Source: Pseudomonas vancouverensis
GTDB lineage: Bacteria; Pseudomonadota; Gammaproteobacteria; Pseudomonadales; Pseudomonadaceae
Reading direction: 5' to 3'
Assembly: GCF_004348895.1 (NCBI RefSeq)
Contig: NZ_RRZK01000008.1
Location: forward strand, 310,001-374,000
DNA: 64,000 nt
Position numbers and translations under genes: made by a program. Within the stretch, counting starts at the first letter, position 1; every line of letters starts with the position of its first letter. Positions 1 to 9,466 of the stretch are shown here, piece by piece. The notes under the pieces are model-generated. The model searched no databases. It saw nothing but the letters and a program-made list of their open reading frames with translations, and was not told where the DNA came from.

Positions 1-130
1 TGAGCGGCGCGGACCGAGACTAGCCAGCGGTGAATTCAAGATGGTTGAATAGCGCTCCTTGCGCCTGTTATCCGGGCGCGTTCGAACCCTTCAGCCATCG
101 GGAACCCCTGTGCTCAGAAACGTGACGGAC

Positions 131-1033
131 ATGGATTTGCGCCTGCTGCGCATTTTTTCCATTGTCGTGAAGTGCGGTGGTTTCACCGCGGCCCAGGCCG
201 AACTGAACATGAGCCAGTCGAACATCAGCACGCACATCTCCGGGCTGGAAAAACGCCTCGGCTACCGGATCTGCGAGCGGGGCAAGGGTGGCTTTCGCCT
301 GACGGAAAAAGGCCAGCGCATTCTCAAGGCGTCGTCGGCGCTGTTCGGCGCGGTGGATGCGTTTCGCGATGAAGCCCAGGACCTGGCGGGGCGCCTGGTC
401 GGTGATCTGCACCTGGGGTTGGCCGATAACATCGCGACCTTGCCGACGGCGCGGGTTGATGCCGCGATTGCGCGGTTCTATCAGCGCGAACACGACATGC
501 ACCTGCACATCTTCATCAACTCGCCGACCGAGCTGGAGTTGGCGGTGATTGACGGGCAGCTGGACATGGCGATTTCGTACTTCAGCCGACCCTTGCCGAC
601 CCTGACCTATCAGCCGTTGTACATGGAAGAAATCGGTGTGTTCTGCGGGCGGGCGCATCCGTTGTTTACCGTCGAATCGCCGAGCCTGGAACAGCTCAAG
701 GCCAGCGACTGGATTCGCCATGGTTTCCTGCCGGTCGATCAGGTTTTGCCGATCGCCCCGGAACACGCCTCGGCCACTGCCTACCACATGGAAGCGGTGG
801 CCCACGGTGTGCTCGCCGGAACGCACCTGGGCTATCTGCCGGCGCACTACGCACGGCCATGGCTACAGAGCGGGGAGATGCGTGCGTTGCACCCTACAAC
901 GCTGCGCTACGAGGTGCAGCACAGCATGATCACCCATGCCGGCCACCCGCAAAGCGAGGCGGTGCGCGCCTTCATTGCGGATTTGCTGGCCGAGCACGGA
1001 CTCGATGCAGGTATCAGCCCAGGCAGTGCGTGA
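131..1033 (+). CDS. LysR-family transcriptional regulator
   Basis: A 300-residue LysR-type regulator. The winged helix-turn-helix is at residues 1-60 (MDLRLLRIF start, then AAQAELNMSQSNISTHI, the recognition helix region), followed by a substrate-binding-like effector domain. I chose the ATG at 131 over an upstream TTG in frame at 59 because family members begin at the MDLRLL-type helix. Its 3' end overlaps the 3' end of the convergent aldehyde dehydrogenase gene by 20 bp. It is the only regulator beside the permease/alcohol dehydrogenase/aldehyde dehydrogenase operon and is the likely controller of it, although it lies at the distal end and not divergent from the promoter. The effector is unknown. 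Confidence 0.88.
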   Translation: MDLRLLRIFSIVVKCGGFTAAQAELNMSQSNISTHISGLEKRLGYRICERGKGGFRLTEKGQRILKASSALFGAVDAFRDEAQDLAGRLVGDLHLGLADNIATLPTARVDAAIARFYQREHDMHLHIFINSPTELELAVIDGQLDMAISYFSRPLPTLTYQPLYMEEIGVFCGRAHPLFTVESPSLEQLKASDWIRHGFLPVDQVLPIAPEHASATAYHMEAVAHGVLAGTHLGYLPAHYARPWLQSGEMRALHPTTLRYEVQHSMITHAGHPQSEAVRAFIADLLAEHGLDAGISPGSA

Positions 1034-2447
1034 CGTGCTTGACCGACTGATAGGCTGACAAACCCCAAGGCCCGAGTTCCCGGCCGATGCCGCTGCCCTT
1101 GGTGCCGCCCCAGGAGGTTTCGACGAACACCGCCTGAATCGAGTTGATCCACACGTGACCGACTTCCAGGGCATTGGCCACCCGTTCGGCGCGCTGAAGA
1201 TCGGCGCTGATCACCGTTGCCACCAGACCGAAGCGGCTGTCGTTGGCCAGCGTCAAAGCCTGTTCTTCGCTGCTGAAACGATGGCTGCACAGCACCGGAC
1301 CAAAGATCTCTTCGCTCCACAGACGGCTGGTCAGAGGCACGTCGGTATACAGCGTCGGGCAGACGAACCAGCCCGAATCACGCAGCACGTCACCGCCACT
1401 GGCACAGCGCAAACCTTCTGCACGGGCAATGGCGAAGTACTCGTTGACCTTGTTCCATTGCGCCAGGCTGGTCAGCGGCCCCATGTCGACTTCGCCGGTG
1501 AGCGGGTTGCCGACGCGCAGGGTTTCCAGTGCGGTTTTCAAACGTTCGCTCAGCGCATCGGCAATGCTGTCCTGCACCAGCAGGCGCGAGGTGGCCGAGC
1601 ACATCTGGCCGGCGTTCCAGCAGATGCCGGCGACAATCCATTCGACGGCCTGATCGAGGTCGCAATCGTCGAACACCACGATGGCCGATTTGCCCCCCAG
1701 TTCCAGGGTGACCGGTCGGCAATGGGTGGCGGAGCTGCGCATCACCTGGCTGCCGACGCCGTTGCTGCCGGTGAACGACAGCTTGTCCAGGCCCGGATGA
1801 TTACTCAGCGCCGCACCGGTTTCAGCCTTGCCGCCGACGATGTTCAGCACACCGGCGGGCAAGCCCACGGCATCGGCGATCTGGCCGTAAGTCTGTTCGA
1901 TCAGCGGCGTCACTTCGGAGGGTTTGAGCACCACAGTGCAACCGGCGGCGAGGGCCGGGGCGAGTTTCCAGGCGCTGGTCACCAGCGGGAAATTCCACGG
2001 CACGATCAGGCCCACCACACCTACCGGCTCAAGGCGCGTGCGCGAGGTGAAACCGGCTACGGGCAGCGGTACGTCGCGGTTCTGTCGCGCATCCAGTTGT
2101 TCGGCAAGCCCGGCGTAGTAGTTGAAGGTGGCCACGGCGTCATCGATATCGACGACCGCTTCATGGCGCGGCTTGCCGTTGTTCTGCATCTGCAGGGTGA
2201 TCAGTTCTTCACGGCGCTGATCGATCTGTTCGGCGAACCCGCGCAGGTACGCGGCACGTTGACTGGCGCTGACGTTTTTCCAGGCTGGCAGTGCCTGGCG
2301 TGCGGCGGCGACGGCTTGATCGACCTGGGCTGCACTGGTGGCCTTGAGTTCGGCAAACGGCTGGCCGAGGGACGGGTCGAACACGGTGATCAGGTCGGCG
2401 CCTTCGCCGGCCACCCACTGTCCATTGATGTAATGAGCTGCGGTCAT
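1014..2447 (-). CDS. NAD(P)-dependent aldehyde dehydrogenase
   Basis: A 477-residue protein of the aldehyde dehydrogenase superfamily, which oxidises aldehydes to carboxylic acids with NAD(P)+. Visible signatures are the cofactor-region motif PWNFPL near residue 150, the ELGGKS motif carrying the general-base glutamate, and the catalytic cysteine near residue 283 in NAGQMCSAT. Its start codon overlaps the stop of the upstream iron alcohol dehydrogenase gene (ATGA, 4 bp), suggesting translational coupling, so the two enzymes probably act in sequence: alcohol to aldehyde to acid. It resembles betaine-aldehyde or aminoaldehyde dehydrogenases in general form, but I cannot fix the substrate. Confidence 0.92.
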   Translation of the reverse strand: MTAAHYINGQWVAGEGADLITVFDPSLGQPFAELKATSAAQVDQAVAAARQALPAWKNVSASQRAAYLRGFAEQIDQRREELITLQMQNNGKPRHEAVVDIDDAVATFNYYAGLAEQLDARQNRDVPLPVAGFTSRTRLEPVGVVGLIVPWNFPLVTSAWKLAPALAAGCTVVLKPSEVTPLIEQTYGQIADAVGLPAGVLNIVGGKAETGAALSNHPGLDKLSFTGSNGVGSQVMRSSATHCRPVTLELGGKSAIVVFDDCDLDQAVEWIVAGICWNAGQMCSATSRLLVQDSIADALSERLKTALETLRVGNPLTGEVDMGPLTSLAQWNKVNEYFAIARAEGLRCASGGDVLRDSGWFVCPTLYTDVPLTSRLWSEEIFGPVLCSHRFSSEEQALTLANDSRFGLVATVISADLQRAERVANALEVGHVWINSIQAVFVETSWGGTKGSGIGRELGPWGLSAYQSVKHVTHCLG

Positions 2448-3634
2448 GCTTTCACTCCTGGCAGCACGCCGTGCACGGCGTTGCGGAAAATCTGGCTGTA
2501 ATCGGCGGCACTGAGCACGCAGGCGTTGGTATCGGAGGAGGAGATGTCGGCGAGGGCCTGCTCACCGACCCAGTCCGCCGCGTCAGCGTCGAGGCCGATC
2601 TCTTCCAGCGAATGGGGAATGCCCAGGCGCTGGCGCAGGTCGAGGACCCAGCCGAGGAAACCGTCGAAATCCGCTTGTGGCAGTTCCAGATAACGCGCCA
2701 GTCGAGCGATGTCGGTGCTGATGGTGGCGCGGTTGGCGATCAGCACGTAAGGCAACAGGATCGCGTTCAGCAGGCCGTGGTGTTTGTGGTAGCGCGCGCC
2801 CAGCGGGTGGGCCAGGGCATGCACGCCGCCCAGGCCTTTCTGGAAGGCCACCGCAGCCATGGCCGAGGCCACCAGCATGCCTTCGCGGGCGACCATGTCC
2901 TGACCGTCGCTGAAGGCATTGAGCAGGTGCTGCTGGATCAGGCGCACACCTTCGACCGCGACGCCGGAGGACATCGGGTGGTAGAGCGGCGAGCAGAAGG
3001 CTTCGATGTGGTGGGTCAGGGCGTCCATCCCGGTGGCGGCGGTCAGCGCCGGCGGCAGGCCGCGGGTCAGCACCGGGTCAAGGATGACCGTGGCCGGGAG
3101 CATTTCCGGGTGGCTGATCACCCGTTTGATGTTCAGCTCGCTTTGCGTCAGCACGGCTTCGCGCCCCAGTTCCGAACCGGTGCCGGCAGTGGTCGGCAGG
3201 GCGATCAGGCGTGGCAGGTTGAGGTGCGGGAAGTCCGCCAGGCTCGGGTAGTTGGCCAGCACTTGCGACCACTCGAAACGTTCCAGGCCCTGGGCATCGA
3301 CGGCGGCCAGGCAGATGCCCTTGGCTGCGTCCATGGCACTGCCGCCACCGAGGGTGATCAGCGAGTCGTGTTTTCCGGCGTGGTACGCGGCAACGCCACG
3401 GGCGACGTCGTCCATGCTCGGGTTACTGGCGAGGTCACTGAACAGGGCGAACGGGATCTGTGCATCGGTCAGCCGGGCCTTGAGCAGCGCCAGGGGTTCC
3501 AGCGCGAGCATGCCAGGGTCGGTGACCAGCAGCGGGTTACGCATGCCCAGCAGGTGGCAACGCTCGGTCAGCAGGTCGAGCGCGCCCGGCCCACAGAACA
3601 TTTCCGTAGGGTAATTCCAATAGTGAACAGACAT
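2444..3634 (-). CDS. Iron-containing (group III) alcohol dehydrogenase
   Basis: A 396-residue group III alcohol dehydrogenase that uses NAD(P)+ and a divalent metal. It shows GGGSAMDAAKG (nucleotide binding), TTAGTGSE, and the metal-ligand region MDALTHHIEAF, ALAHPLG and HHGLLNAI. The start was set at the ATG at 3634, which has GGAG six bases upstream; an in-frame codon further upstream gives an unlikely 15-residue extension. The gene lies between the APC permease and the aldehyde dehydrogenase and is coupled to the latter by a 4-bp overlap. Together they suggest uptake and two-step oxidation of an amino alcohol or related compound, which is inference. Confidence 0.92.
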   Translation of the reverse strand: MSVHYWNYPTEMFCGPGALDLLTERCHLLGMRNPLLVTDPGMLALEPLALLKARLTDAQIPFALFSDLASNPSMDDVARGVAAYHAGKHDSLITLGGGSAMDAAKGICLAAVDAQGLERFEWSQVLANYPSLADFPHLNLPRLIALPTTAGTGSELGREAVLTQSELNIKRVISHPEMLPATVILDPVLTRGLPPALTAATGMDALTHHIEAFCSPLYHPMSSGVAVEGVRLIQQHLLNAFSDGQDMVAREGMLVASAMAAVAFQKGLGGVHALAHPLGARYHKHHGLLNAILLPYVLIANRATISTDIARLARYLELPQADFDGFLGWVLDLRQRLGIPHSLEEIGLDADAADWVGEQALADISSSDTNACVLSAADYSQIFRNAVHGVLPGVKA

Positions 3635-3694
3635 CTGAAACTCCGGATCGGCGAGGCGCCAGTTGGCAGCGCCTCGCACAGCAAGGCAGGGGGG

Positions 3695-5176
3695 TTATTC
3701 AGTACGCAGTTGCAGGACAGGGCTGCGCAGGTAAGGCTTGGCCCAGAACATGTAGATCAGGCCCAGCACCGCGAGCACGGAGAACACCAGAATCACCGCC
3801 CACACCTGGAACCAGGGCGCACCGGGTGGGGCCAGGGATTCACGCGGCCAGGCGACGTTGATGCTTTCGAACACCAGCCAGAAGAACGCGGCAAGGTTGA
3901 CCAGCAGGCCCCAGCGGCCGAGGCTGAAGGTGCCGGGTTCGGCTTTCCAGCGGCCACTGAGACGGGCGAGCAGTGCGCAGCTGACGACGATCAGGAACAC
4001 CACGAAGAAGCCGCCGCTGCCGAAGGCGATCAGGGTGCCGACGGCGGTGGCATTCAAGCCCAGGGCCAGGCCGAAGCTGGCGAACAGGGTGCTGAAGACC
4101 ATGGCCGCGAACGGCACCTTGCGCTTGTCGACCTGGCGCAGCAGGGCCGAGGCCGGCAGGATCGAATCACGGGCCATGCCGAACACGGCGCGGCCGATGT
4201 AGGTCTGCACCGATACCACGCAGGCGATGAAGGCGACCAGCACGATGCCCACGAACGGACGCTCCGACCAGGCACCGAAAGCATCGACCACGGCCGGGGT
4301 GACCGGGTCGATGATCTGCCCGGAGACCATGCCGGCGGTATTGGTGTAGGACAAGGTGACGGCGAAGGCGGTGAGCATCACGGTCAGGCCGACCAGAATC
4401 ATCGAGCGCAGAATGGCACGGGGCGTCGAGGTCCGCGCATCGGCGGTTTCTTCCGAGACCTGCGAGCAGGCATCGAAGCCGAGGAAGGCCCAGCCTCCGA
4501 CCGCCATGGCCGTGAGGAAACCGGAAAAGTACGAACCGTCAGCGCCTTCAGTGGCCGGCAGTCCTTCAAACAGCAGCGACAACGAATGATTGCGGAAGAA
4601 CAGCAGCAACAGCACGCCGATGCCAATGGAAGCAATCGCCTCGGCGACAATGCCGGCGTTGACGAAGTACTTCAGCGGGTTGATGCCGAACAGATTGACG
4701 CCCAGGCCCACCAGCAACAGCACCGCGCCACAGAACACCTGGGCGTTGGCCGAGGGTGGTTCGCCGGTGAAGAACAGCCACAGCCAGAAGCCGCCCAGGT
4801 ACGCCACTGTGGTCAGCGAAGCCAGTGCCGACGCCAGGTACATGAACCCGGTAAACCAGGCCCAGCGGTCGCCGGCCAGGCGCTTGACCCATTGGTAGCA
4901 GCCGCCGGCCAGAGGGTATTGCGAGGCCAGTTCGGCATAGACCAGCGCGACCAACAACTGCAACGCCAGGCACAACGGCACGATCCACACCCAGGACGGC
5001 CCGGCACTCATGGCGCCAAGGGACATCACCGAATAGATCCCGACCACCGGGGACACGGTGGCGAAACCGACGGAGAACGACGACCACAGCGACAGGCCGC
5101 GGTGCAGCTCCTGGGAGTAACCCTGGCTGTGCAGCAGGTTCTCATCGGCATTTGAACGCGAAAGCGGGGCGGTCAT
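3695..5176 (-). CDS. APC-family amino acid/amine permease
   Basis: An integral inner-membrane permease of about 493 residues with roughly 12 hydrophobic segments, of the amino acid-polyamine-organocation superfamily. The first segments carry the family pattern (LSLWSSFSVGFATVSPVVGIYSV), and the loop after segment 2 includes LAGGCYQWVKRL, as in GABA/choline-type permeases. The start at 5176 has a very strong Shine-Dalgarno GGAGGT six bases upstream; a longer in-frame ORF reaching 5260 lacks this support. It is the first gene of the operon with the alcohol and aldehyde dehydrogenases, so it probably imports their substrate or its precursor. The exact substrate cannot be told from sequence. Confidence 0.88.
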   Translation of the reverse strand: MTAPLSRSNADENLLHSQGYSQELHRGLSLWSSFSVGFATVSPVVGIYSVMSLGAMSAGPSWVWIVPLCLALQLLVALVYAELASQYPLAGGCYQWVKRLAGDRWAWFTGFMYLASALASLTTVAYLGGFWLWLFFTGEPPSANAQVFCGAVLLLVGLGVNLFGINPLKYFVNAGIVAEAIASIGIGVLLLLFFRNHSLSLLFEGLPATEGADGSYFSGFLTAMAVGGWAFLGFDACSQVSEETADARTSTPRAILRSMILVGLTVMLTAFAVTLSYTNTAGMVSGQIIDPVTPAVVDAFGAWSERPFVGIVLVAFIACVVSVQTYIGRAVFGMARDSILPASALLRQVDKRKVPFAAMVFSTLFASFGLALGLNATAVGTLIAFGSGGFFVVFLIVVSCALLARLSGRWKAEPGTFSLGRWGLLVNLAAFFWLVFESINVAWPRESLAPPGAPWFQVWAVILVFSVLAVLGLIYMFWAKPYLRSPVLQLRTE

Positions 5177-5410
5177 TGCCCACCTCCGGAAGAAGCGCAG
5201 TGACCGGCACGGCGAAGTGCGAATGTAGACGACATGGGAATTCCTTGGGTCGGCAGACACATTATTTTTAGGATCGCCCTTGTATTCGGGCGTACCGACG
5301 AAACGGCCTCCCTGGGGAGGATGGGAGGGAGCTTAAAGCAGCCAAACATTGGGAAAAATTCATATGTTTGTAGGCTGACTTCTGGATTTTTAGATGTTTG
5401 CGCGGGCAGC

Positions 5411-5429
5411 CCTCTCCCGGAGGGAGAGG
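5411..5429. repeat. Short palindromic repeat in the 320-bp gap 5177-5496
   Basis: CCTCTCCC-GGA-GGGAGAGG forms a perfect 8-bp inverted repeat. Similar CCCTCTCCCGGAGGGAGAGG palindromes are scattered between genes in many pseudomonads, so this is probably a mobile REP-like or terminator-like hairpin. The rest of the gap must hold the promoter of the permease operon (around 5200-5400) and the 3' flank of the hydroxyproline cluster. I see no further gene in it. Confidence 0.55.
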
Positions 5430-5496
5430 AAACTGTTGGGAAGCAGGAGAGGGGTTGAGCAGTGGGCGATTCAGGGACGTGAGTGTGAGGGGCTGC

Positions 5497-6783
5497 TCAG
5501 AAGCGATCCAGCCGGTACGGCGCAGTCGCTGGCAGGCTTTGCGCCTGATTGCCGGTCAAAGGCGCAGCCATCTGCGCAATCATCTCCGCCGTCACTGCCG
5601 CTTGCGTCAGCCCCAGATGCTGGTGGCCGAAAGCGAGCATGACCCTGCCGTCGCAGACCCGGTCAATGATCGGCAGCGAGTCCGGTAGCGATGGGCGAAA
5701 GCCCATCCACGGCGTCGCCGCTTCAGCACTCAGGTCACGCTTGAACAGACCTTTGCTCAAACGGTGCAACTGCCAGGCGCGTTCCATGGTCGGCGGGCAG
5801 TCGAGCCCGGCGAATTCGACTGTACCGGCCAGGCGCAAGCCGTCGGTCATGGGTGTCATGATGAACTTGCGCTCCAGCGACGTGACGGCGAACGGCAGGC
5901 GTTGGTGTTCGTGGGGCAGCATCAGGTGGTAGCCGCGTTCCGTGTCCAACGGGACTTTTTTGCCGGTCAGCGCCGCGGTGAGTTTTGCTGAGTGGGCACC
6001 GCAGGCGACCAGCACCTGTCGGCTGTCGAGGCGGCCCTGATCGGTGAGCAGCGACACACCCTGTTCACTGAGGTGAGCGCCCTCGACCCGGCGCTGGAGG
6101 AACTGCACGCCGCTGTTCTTGGCAGCCTGCACCAGCTCGCAGACCACCCGGTACGGGTCTAGAAAATGCCCGGTTTGCGGAAAGAACAAGCCGCCCTGGA
6201 TCTGTTCGCTGAGTTGCGGTGCTGCCTGGCGTACAGCCTGGGCATTCCAGAAATCGACGGGGACCTGTTGCTGGGTCATGCGCGCTTGCAGCGCTTCAAG
6301 CGCTTGCCGGGATTCGGCGCGTTCGAACACCAGCAGCGAGCCGTCTTCCTTGAGCAAGTCGGGGCGCTCGAGGGTGGCCAGCAAGCGCTGCCAGGCGCCG
6401 AGGCTGCTTTCGTTGAGTGCGCGGATGCCCGCCACTGTGCGCTTGAACGGCGCCGGGCGCAGGTTCAGCAGCAGGCGGGTGAACCAGGGCAGGGCGCGGG
6501 GCATGTATTTCCAGTCCAGGCGCAGCGGGCCCATCGGGTCCATGAGCATGGCCGGCAGGCGCTTGAGGATCGACAGGTCGGCGATGGGGAACACCTGCTC
6601 GGTCGCCAGGTGCCCGGCGTTACCGAACGAGGCGCCGTGGCCGGGCGCCTGTTGATCGATGACCACCACGCGACGACCCTGGCGCGCCAGGCGCAGGGCG
6701 CAGGCGACGCCGATGATGCCGGCGCCGACCACGGCAACGTCGGCCGGCTCGGTCAGGTGGTTGAACGGGACGTAGTCGGTCAT
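5497..6783 (-). CDS. FAD-dependent D-hydroxyproline dehydrogenase (DadA-like)
   Basis: A 428-residue FAD-dependent amino acid oxidoreductase of the DadA/DAO fold. The N-terminal dinucleotide-binding motif VVGAGIIG is at residues 18-25 and is followed by HGASFGNAGH, which is typical of DadA relatives. Its place at the end of the hydroxyproline operon points to oxidation of cis-4-hydroxy-D-proline to pyrroline-4-hydroxy-2-carboxylate at the inner face of the membrane, feeding electrons to the respiratory chain. This is the single-subunit type known from P. putida; the heteromeric type of P. aeruginosa would need extra subunits, which are absent here. Three bases separate its start from the stop of the upstream semialdehyde dehydrogenase. 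Confidence 0.82.
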   Translation of the reverse strand: MTDYVPFNHLTEPADVAVVGAGIIGVACALRLARQGRRVVVIDQQAPGHGASFGNAGHLATEQVFPIADLSILKRLPAMLMDPMGPLRLDWKYMPRALPWFTRLLLNLRPAPFKRTVAGIRALNESSLGAWQRLLATLERPDLLKEDGSLLVFERAESRQALEALQARMTQQQVPVDFWNAQAVRQAAPQLSEQIQGGLFFPQTGHFLDPYRVVCELVQAAKNSGVQFLQRRVEGAHLSEQGVSLLTDQGRLDSRQVLVACGAHSAKLTAALTGKKVPLDTERGYHLMLPHEHQRLPFAVTSLERKFIMTPMTDGLRLAGTVEFAGLDCPPTMERAWQLHRLSKGLFKRDLSAEAATPWMGFRPSLPDSLPIIDRVCDGRVMLAFGHQHLGLTQAAVTAEMIAQMAAPLTGNQAQSLPATAPYRLDRF

Positions 6784-6786
6784 GGC

Positions 6787-8358
6787 CTAGGCTTCTCTCT
6801 GGCCGTCGAGCAGGCGGCGCAAGTGCAACGGATTGCCGCGTTTGAGCGAGGCCGGCAACAACTCGTCGGGGAAGTCCTGATAGCAGACCGGGCGCAGGAA
6901 CCGCAGGATGGCGGCGGTGCCGACCGAGGTGCTGCGCGAATCGGAGGTCGCCGGGAACGGGCCGCCATGGACCATCGCGTCACTCACTTCCACACCGGTC
7001 GGCCAGCCATTGACCAGCAGGCGCCCGGCCTTGCGCTCAAGCGTTGGCATCAGGTTTCGCGCACTGTGCAGGTCTTCGTCGTCAAGATGCAGGGTGGCGG
7101 TCAACTGGCCTTCGAGGTGTTCCAGCACCTCGCGGACTTCTTCGTCGCTGGTGCATTGCACGATCAGCGAGGCGGCACCGAACACTTCGGCTTGCAGGGC
7201 CGGGTCGGTGAGGAAGGCCTGGGCCTTTGTGACAAACAGCTGCGCCTGGCACTGGTTCGGGCTTGTGCCCTGGACGCCGGTGGCCAGGGTCTGTGCGTGT
7301 TCGGCCAGCGAACCGATGCCTGATTCGTAGGCTGCGAAGATGCCCGGGGTCAGCATGGTCTGCGCCGGGCTGCGGCGCACCTGTTCCGATGCCGAGTCGA
7401 TGAAGCGATCCAGAGCCGGTCCTTGCCGGGCAATGACCAGACCGGGATTGGTACAGAACTGTCCGGCGCCTTGAGTCAGGGAAGCCACGAAGCCCTGGGC
7501 CAAGGTTTCGGCCCGCGCTTGCAGGGCTGCCGGGAACAGCAACACCGGGTTGATCGAACTCATTTCGGCGTACACCGGAATCGGCTCGGGACGCGCCTGC
7601 GCCGCCTGGCATAAGGCGAGGCCACCGCTGCGTGAACCGGTAAACCCGACGGCCTTGATGCGCGGGTCAGTGACCAGGGCGATGCCGACCTCACGACCGG
7701 AGCCGTACAACAACGAAAACACGCCCTCGGGCAGTCCGCATTTTTCCACGGCACGCGCCACCGCGCGGCCCACCAACTCACTGGTGCCGGGATGGGCGCC
7801 GTGGGCCTTGACGATCACCGGGCAACCGGCGGCCAGCGCCGATGCGCTGTCGCCACCGGCCACGGAGAACGCCAGTGGAAAGTTGCTGGCGCCGAACACG
7901 GCGACCGGGCCCAGTGGGATGTGCCGTTGCCGCAGGTCCGGACGCGGCAGGGGCTGGCGTTCCGGTAGGGCAGTGTCGACCCGTACATCGAGCCATTCCC
8001 CGGCGCGAACGGTGCGGGCGAAGGTGCGCAGTTGCTGGCAGGTGCGCCCGCGTTCGCCCTGGATGCGCGGGCGCGGCAAGCCAGATTCGGCGACGGCACG
8101 GTCGATCAGCTCATCGCCCAGGGCTTCGATTTCGCTGGCGATGCTTTCGAGGAATTCGGCGCGGGCGTTCAAGGGCGTGGAGCGGTAGCTGTCGAAGGTG
8201 GCCCAGGCCAGGGCGCAGGCTTGTTCGACGTGCTCGGCGCTGCCGCCGTGATAGGCCGGTTCCAGGGGCAGGTGGGTGGCCGGGTCGATGGCGTGGATGG
8301 CTTCGCGATCACCGGTGATGGCCTGTCGGCCGATCAGCATGTTGCCTGTCAAAGTCAT
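6787..8358 (-). CDS. Alpha-ketoglutarate semialdehyde dehydrogenase
   Basis: A 523-residue aldehyde dehydrogenase of the alpha-ketoglutaric semialdehyde dehydrogenase group, longer than ordinary aldehyde dehydrogenases. It carries [26 protein letters not shown] at the cofactor site and the catalytic cysteine near residue 302 in [10 protein letters not shown]. It would convert 2-oxoglutarate semialdehyde, the product of Pyr4H2C deamination, to 2-oxoglutarate, the last step of hydroxyproline degradation. A hairpin followed by T residues separates it from the upstream deaminase gene, so its expression may be partly uncoupled from the proximal genes. The same enzyme type also serves L-arabinose and glucarate pathways, but the neighbours favour hydroxyproline. 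Confidence 0.88.
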   Translation of the reverse strand: MTLTGNMLIGRQAITGDREAIHAIDPATHLPLEPAYHGGSAEHVEQACALAWATFDSYRSTPLNARAEFLESIASEIEALGDELIDRAVAESGLPRPRIQGERGRTCQQLRTFARTVRAGEWLDVRVDTALPERQPLPRPDLRQRHIPLGPVAVFGASNFPLAFSVAGGDSASALAAGCPVIVKAHGAHPGTSELVGRAVARAVEKCGLPEGVFSLLYGSGREVGIALVTDPRIKAVGFTGSRSGGLALCQAAQARPEPIPVYAEMSSINPVLLFPAALQARAETLAQGFVASLTQGAGQFCTNPGLVIARQGPALDRFIDSASEQVRRSPAQTMLTPGIFAAYESGIGSLAEHAQTLATGVQGTSPNQCQAQLFVTKAQAFLTDPALQAEVFGAASLIVQCTSDEEVREVLEHLEGQLTATLHLDDEDLHSARNLMPTLERKAGRLLVNGWPTGVEVSDAMVHGGPFPATSDSRSTSVGTAAILRFLRPVCYQDFPDELLPASLKRGNPLHLRRLLDGQREA

Positions 8359-8421
8359 GAGGATTCCTTAAAAAATGGCGCGGTCCGCTAACGGATGTTG
8401 CGTTATGCCGCGGTGACGAAA

Positions 8422-8449
8422 ATAAAAGCGGCGCGCCTCGCACGCCGCT
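8422..8449 (-). terminator. Intra-cluster terminator/attenuator hairpin
   Basis: On the minus strand AGCGGCG pairs with CGCCGCT and is followed directly by TTTTATTTT, the form of an intrinsic terminator. It sits just after the deaminase stop codon and before the semialdehyde dehydrogenase gene, splitting the hydroxyproline gene set into two expression segments. Confidence 0.65.
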
Positions 8450-8463
8450 GTGTTACGTGGTGA

Positions 8464-9411
8464 TCAGGCGACGTTCTGCTCGGCCGACCAGTGCTCGTAC
8501 CACTGGCGGAACAGCGCGTACTGGTTCTCGGCGTAACGACGCTGGGCATCGCTGAGCACATCGGTTTCGTTGAAATGCAGGGCGTATTCCTTGTCGCCGT
8601 TGAGCACCATCAGGTGCTTGTAGTAGAGCACCAGGTCGCAGCCTTCATCGAAGGACGACAGCACCGCCAGCGCCGATTCCAGCTCACGGGCCTGACGGCG
8701 CGCCTTGGCATCACCCTTGGCGGCTTTCTTGCTCAGGGCCACCAGTTGCAGGACCTCACGGGGCAGGGCGTTGCCGATGCCGGTGATGGCGCCGGTGGCG
8801 TTGCAGTTGACGAAGCCGTGAACCACCTGGGTGTCGACACCGACCATCAGGGTCACGTCATCGTCCTTGGAGGTGATGTGTTCGGCGGCGTAGCGCAGGT
8901 CGGCGGCACCGCCGAACTCCTTGAAGCCGATCAGGTTCGGGTACTCGCGGCGCAGTTCGAAGAACAGGTCGGCGCGGGTGGCGAAACCATAGTACGGGCT
9001 GTTGTAGATCACCGCCGGCAGGCCCGGTGCAGCTTTGAGAATGGCGGCGAAGTGGGCTTTTTGTGCCGTCGCCGAAGCGCCACGGGACAGGACGCGAGGA
9101 ATGACCATCAGGCCGTGGGCGCCGACTTTGGCGGCGTGGGCCGCGTGGGACACCGCTTCGCGACTGTTGACGGCACCGGTGCCGACGATGGTCGGCACGC
9201 CAGCGGCCACCAGGCGGGCCACGCCTTCCTGGCGCTCGGCCTCGGTGAGCAACGGCCAGTCACCCATGGAGCCGCAGTAGACGACTGCGCTCATGCCGAT
9301 GTCGATCAGTTCGCGACCCTTGGCCACCAGCGCGTCGAAGTCCGGTTTACGCTCGGCCGTGCACGGGGTCATCAGGGCAGGGATGCAGCCGGTGAAGATG
9401 TTGTCGTTCAT
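8464..9411 (-). CDS. lhpC: Pyrroline-4-hydroxy-2-carboxylate deaminase (DapA family)
   Basis: A 315-residue TIM-barrel protein of the dihydrodipicolinate synthase/N-acetylneuraminate lyase family. The Schiff-base lysine is at about residue 164 in IGFKEFGGA and the tyrosine of the family appears in VIYNSPYYGF. Within this cluster its expected reaction is deamination and dehydration of pyrroline-4-hydroxy-2-carboxylate to 2-oxoglutarate semialdehyde. A good Shine-Dalgarno (AAGGAG) precedes the ATG. It follows the epimerase gene by 55 bp and is followed by a terminator-like hairpin. The assignment rests on family plus context; the fold alone would also fit other aldolases or lyases. Confidence 0.87.
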   Translation of the reverse strand: MNDNIFTGCIPALMTPCTAERKPDFDALVAKGRELIDIGMSAVVYCGSMGDWPLLTEAERQEGVARLVAAGVPTIVGTGAVNSREAVSHAAHAAKVGAHGLMVIPRVLSRGASATAQKAHFAAILKAAPGLPAVIYNSPYYGFATRADLFFELRREYPNLIGFKEFGGAADLRYAAEHITSKDDDVTLMVGVDTQVVHGFVNCNATGAITGIGNALPREVLQLVALSKKAAKGDAKARRQARELESALAVLSSFDEGCDLVLYYKHLMVLNGDKEYALHFNETDVLSDAQRRYAENQYALFRQWYEHWSAEQNVA

Positions 9412-9466
9412 TGTTGTTTCTCCTTGAAGCCTTTGTTCAGTTCAGTTGAAAGAAGTAGTGCGGGGC

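Noticed and set aside
2471..5155. Long plus-strand open frame of about 890 codons
   Set aside because: It is antisense to the alcohol dehydrogenase and permease genes, has a composition rich in Gln, Gly, Arg and His typical of shadow frames in GC-rich DNA, and lacks a ribosome-binding site or family signature.
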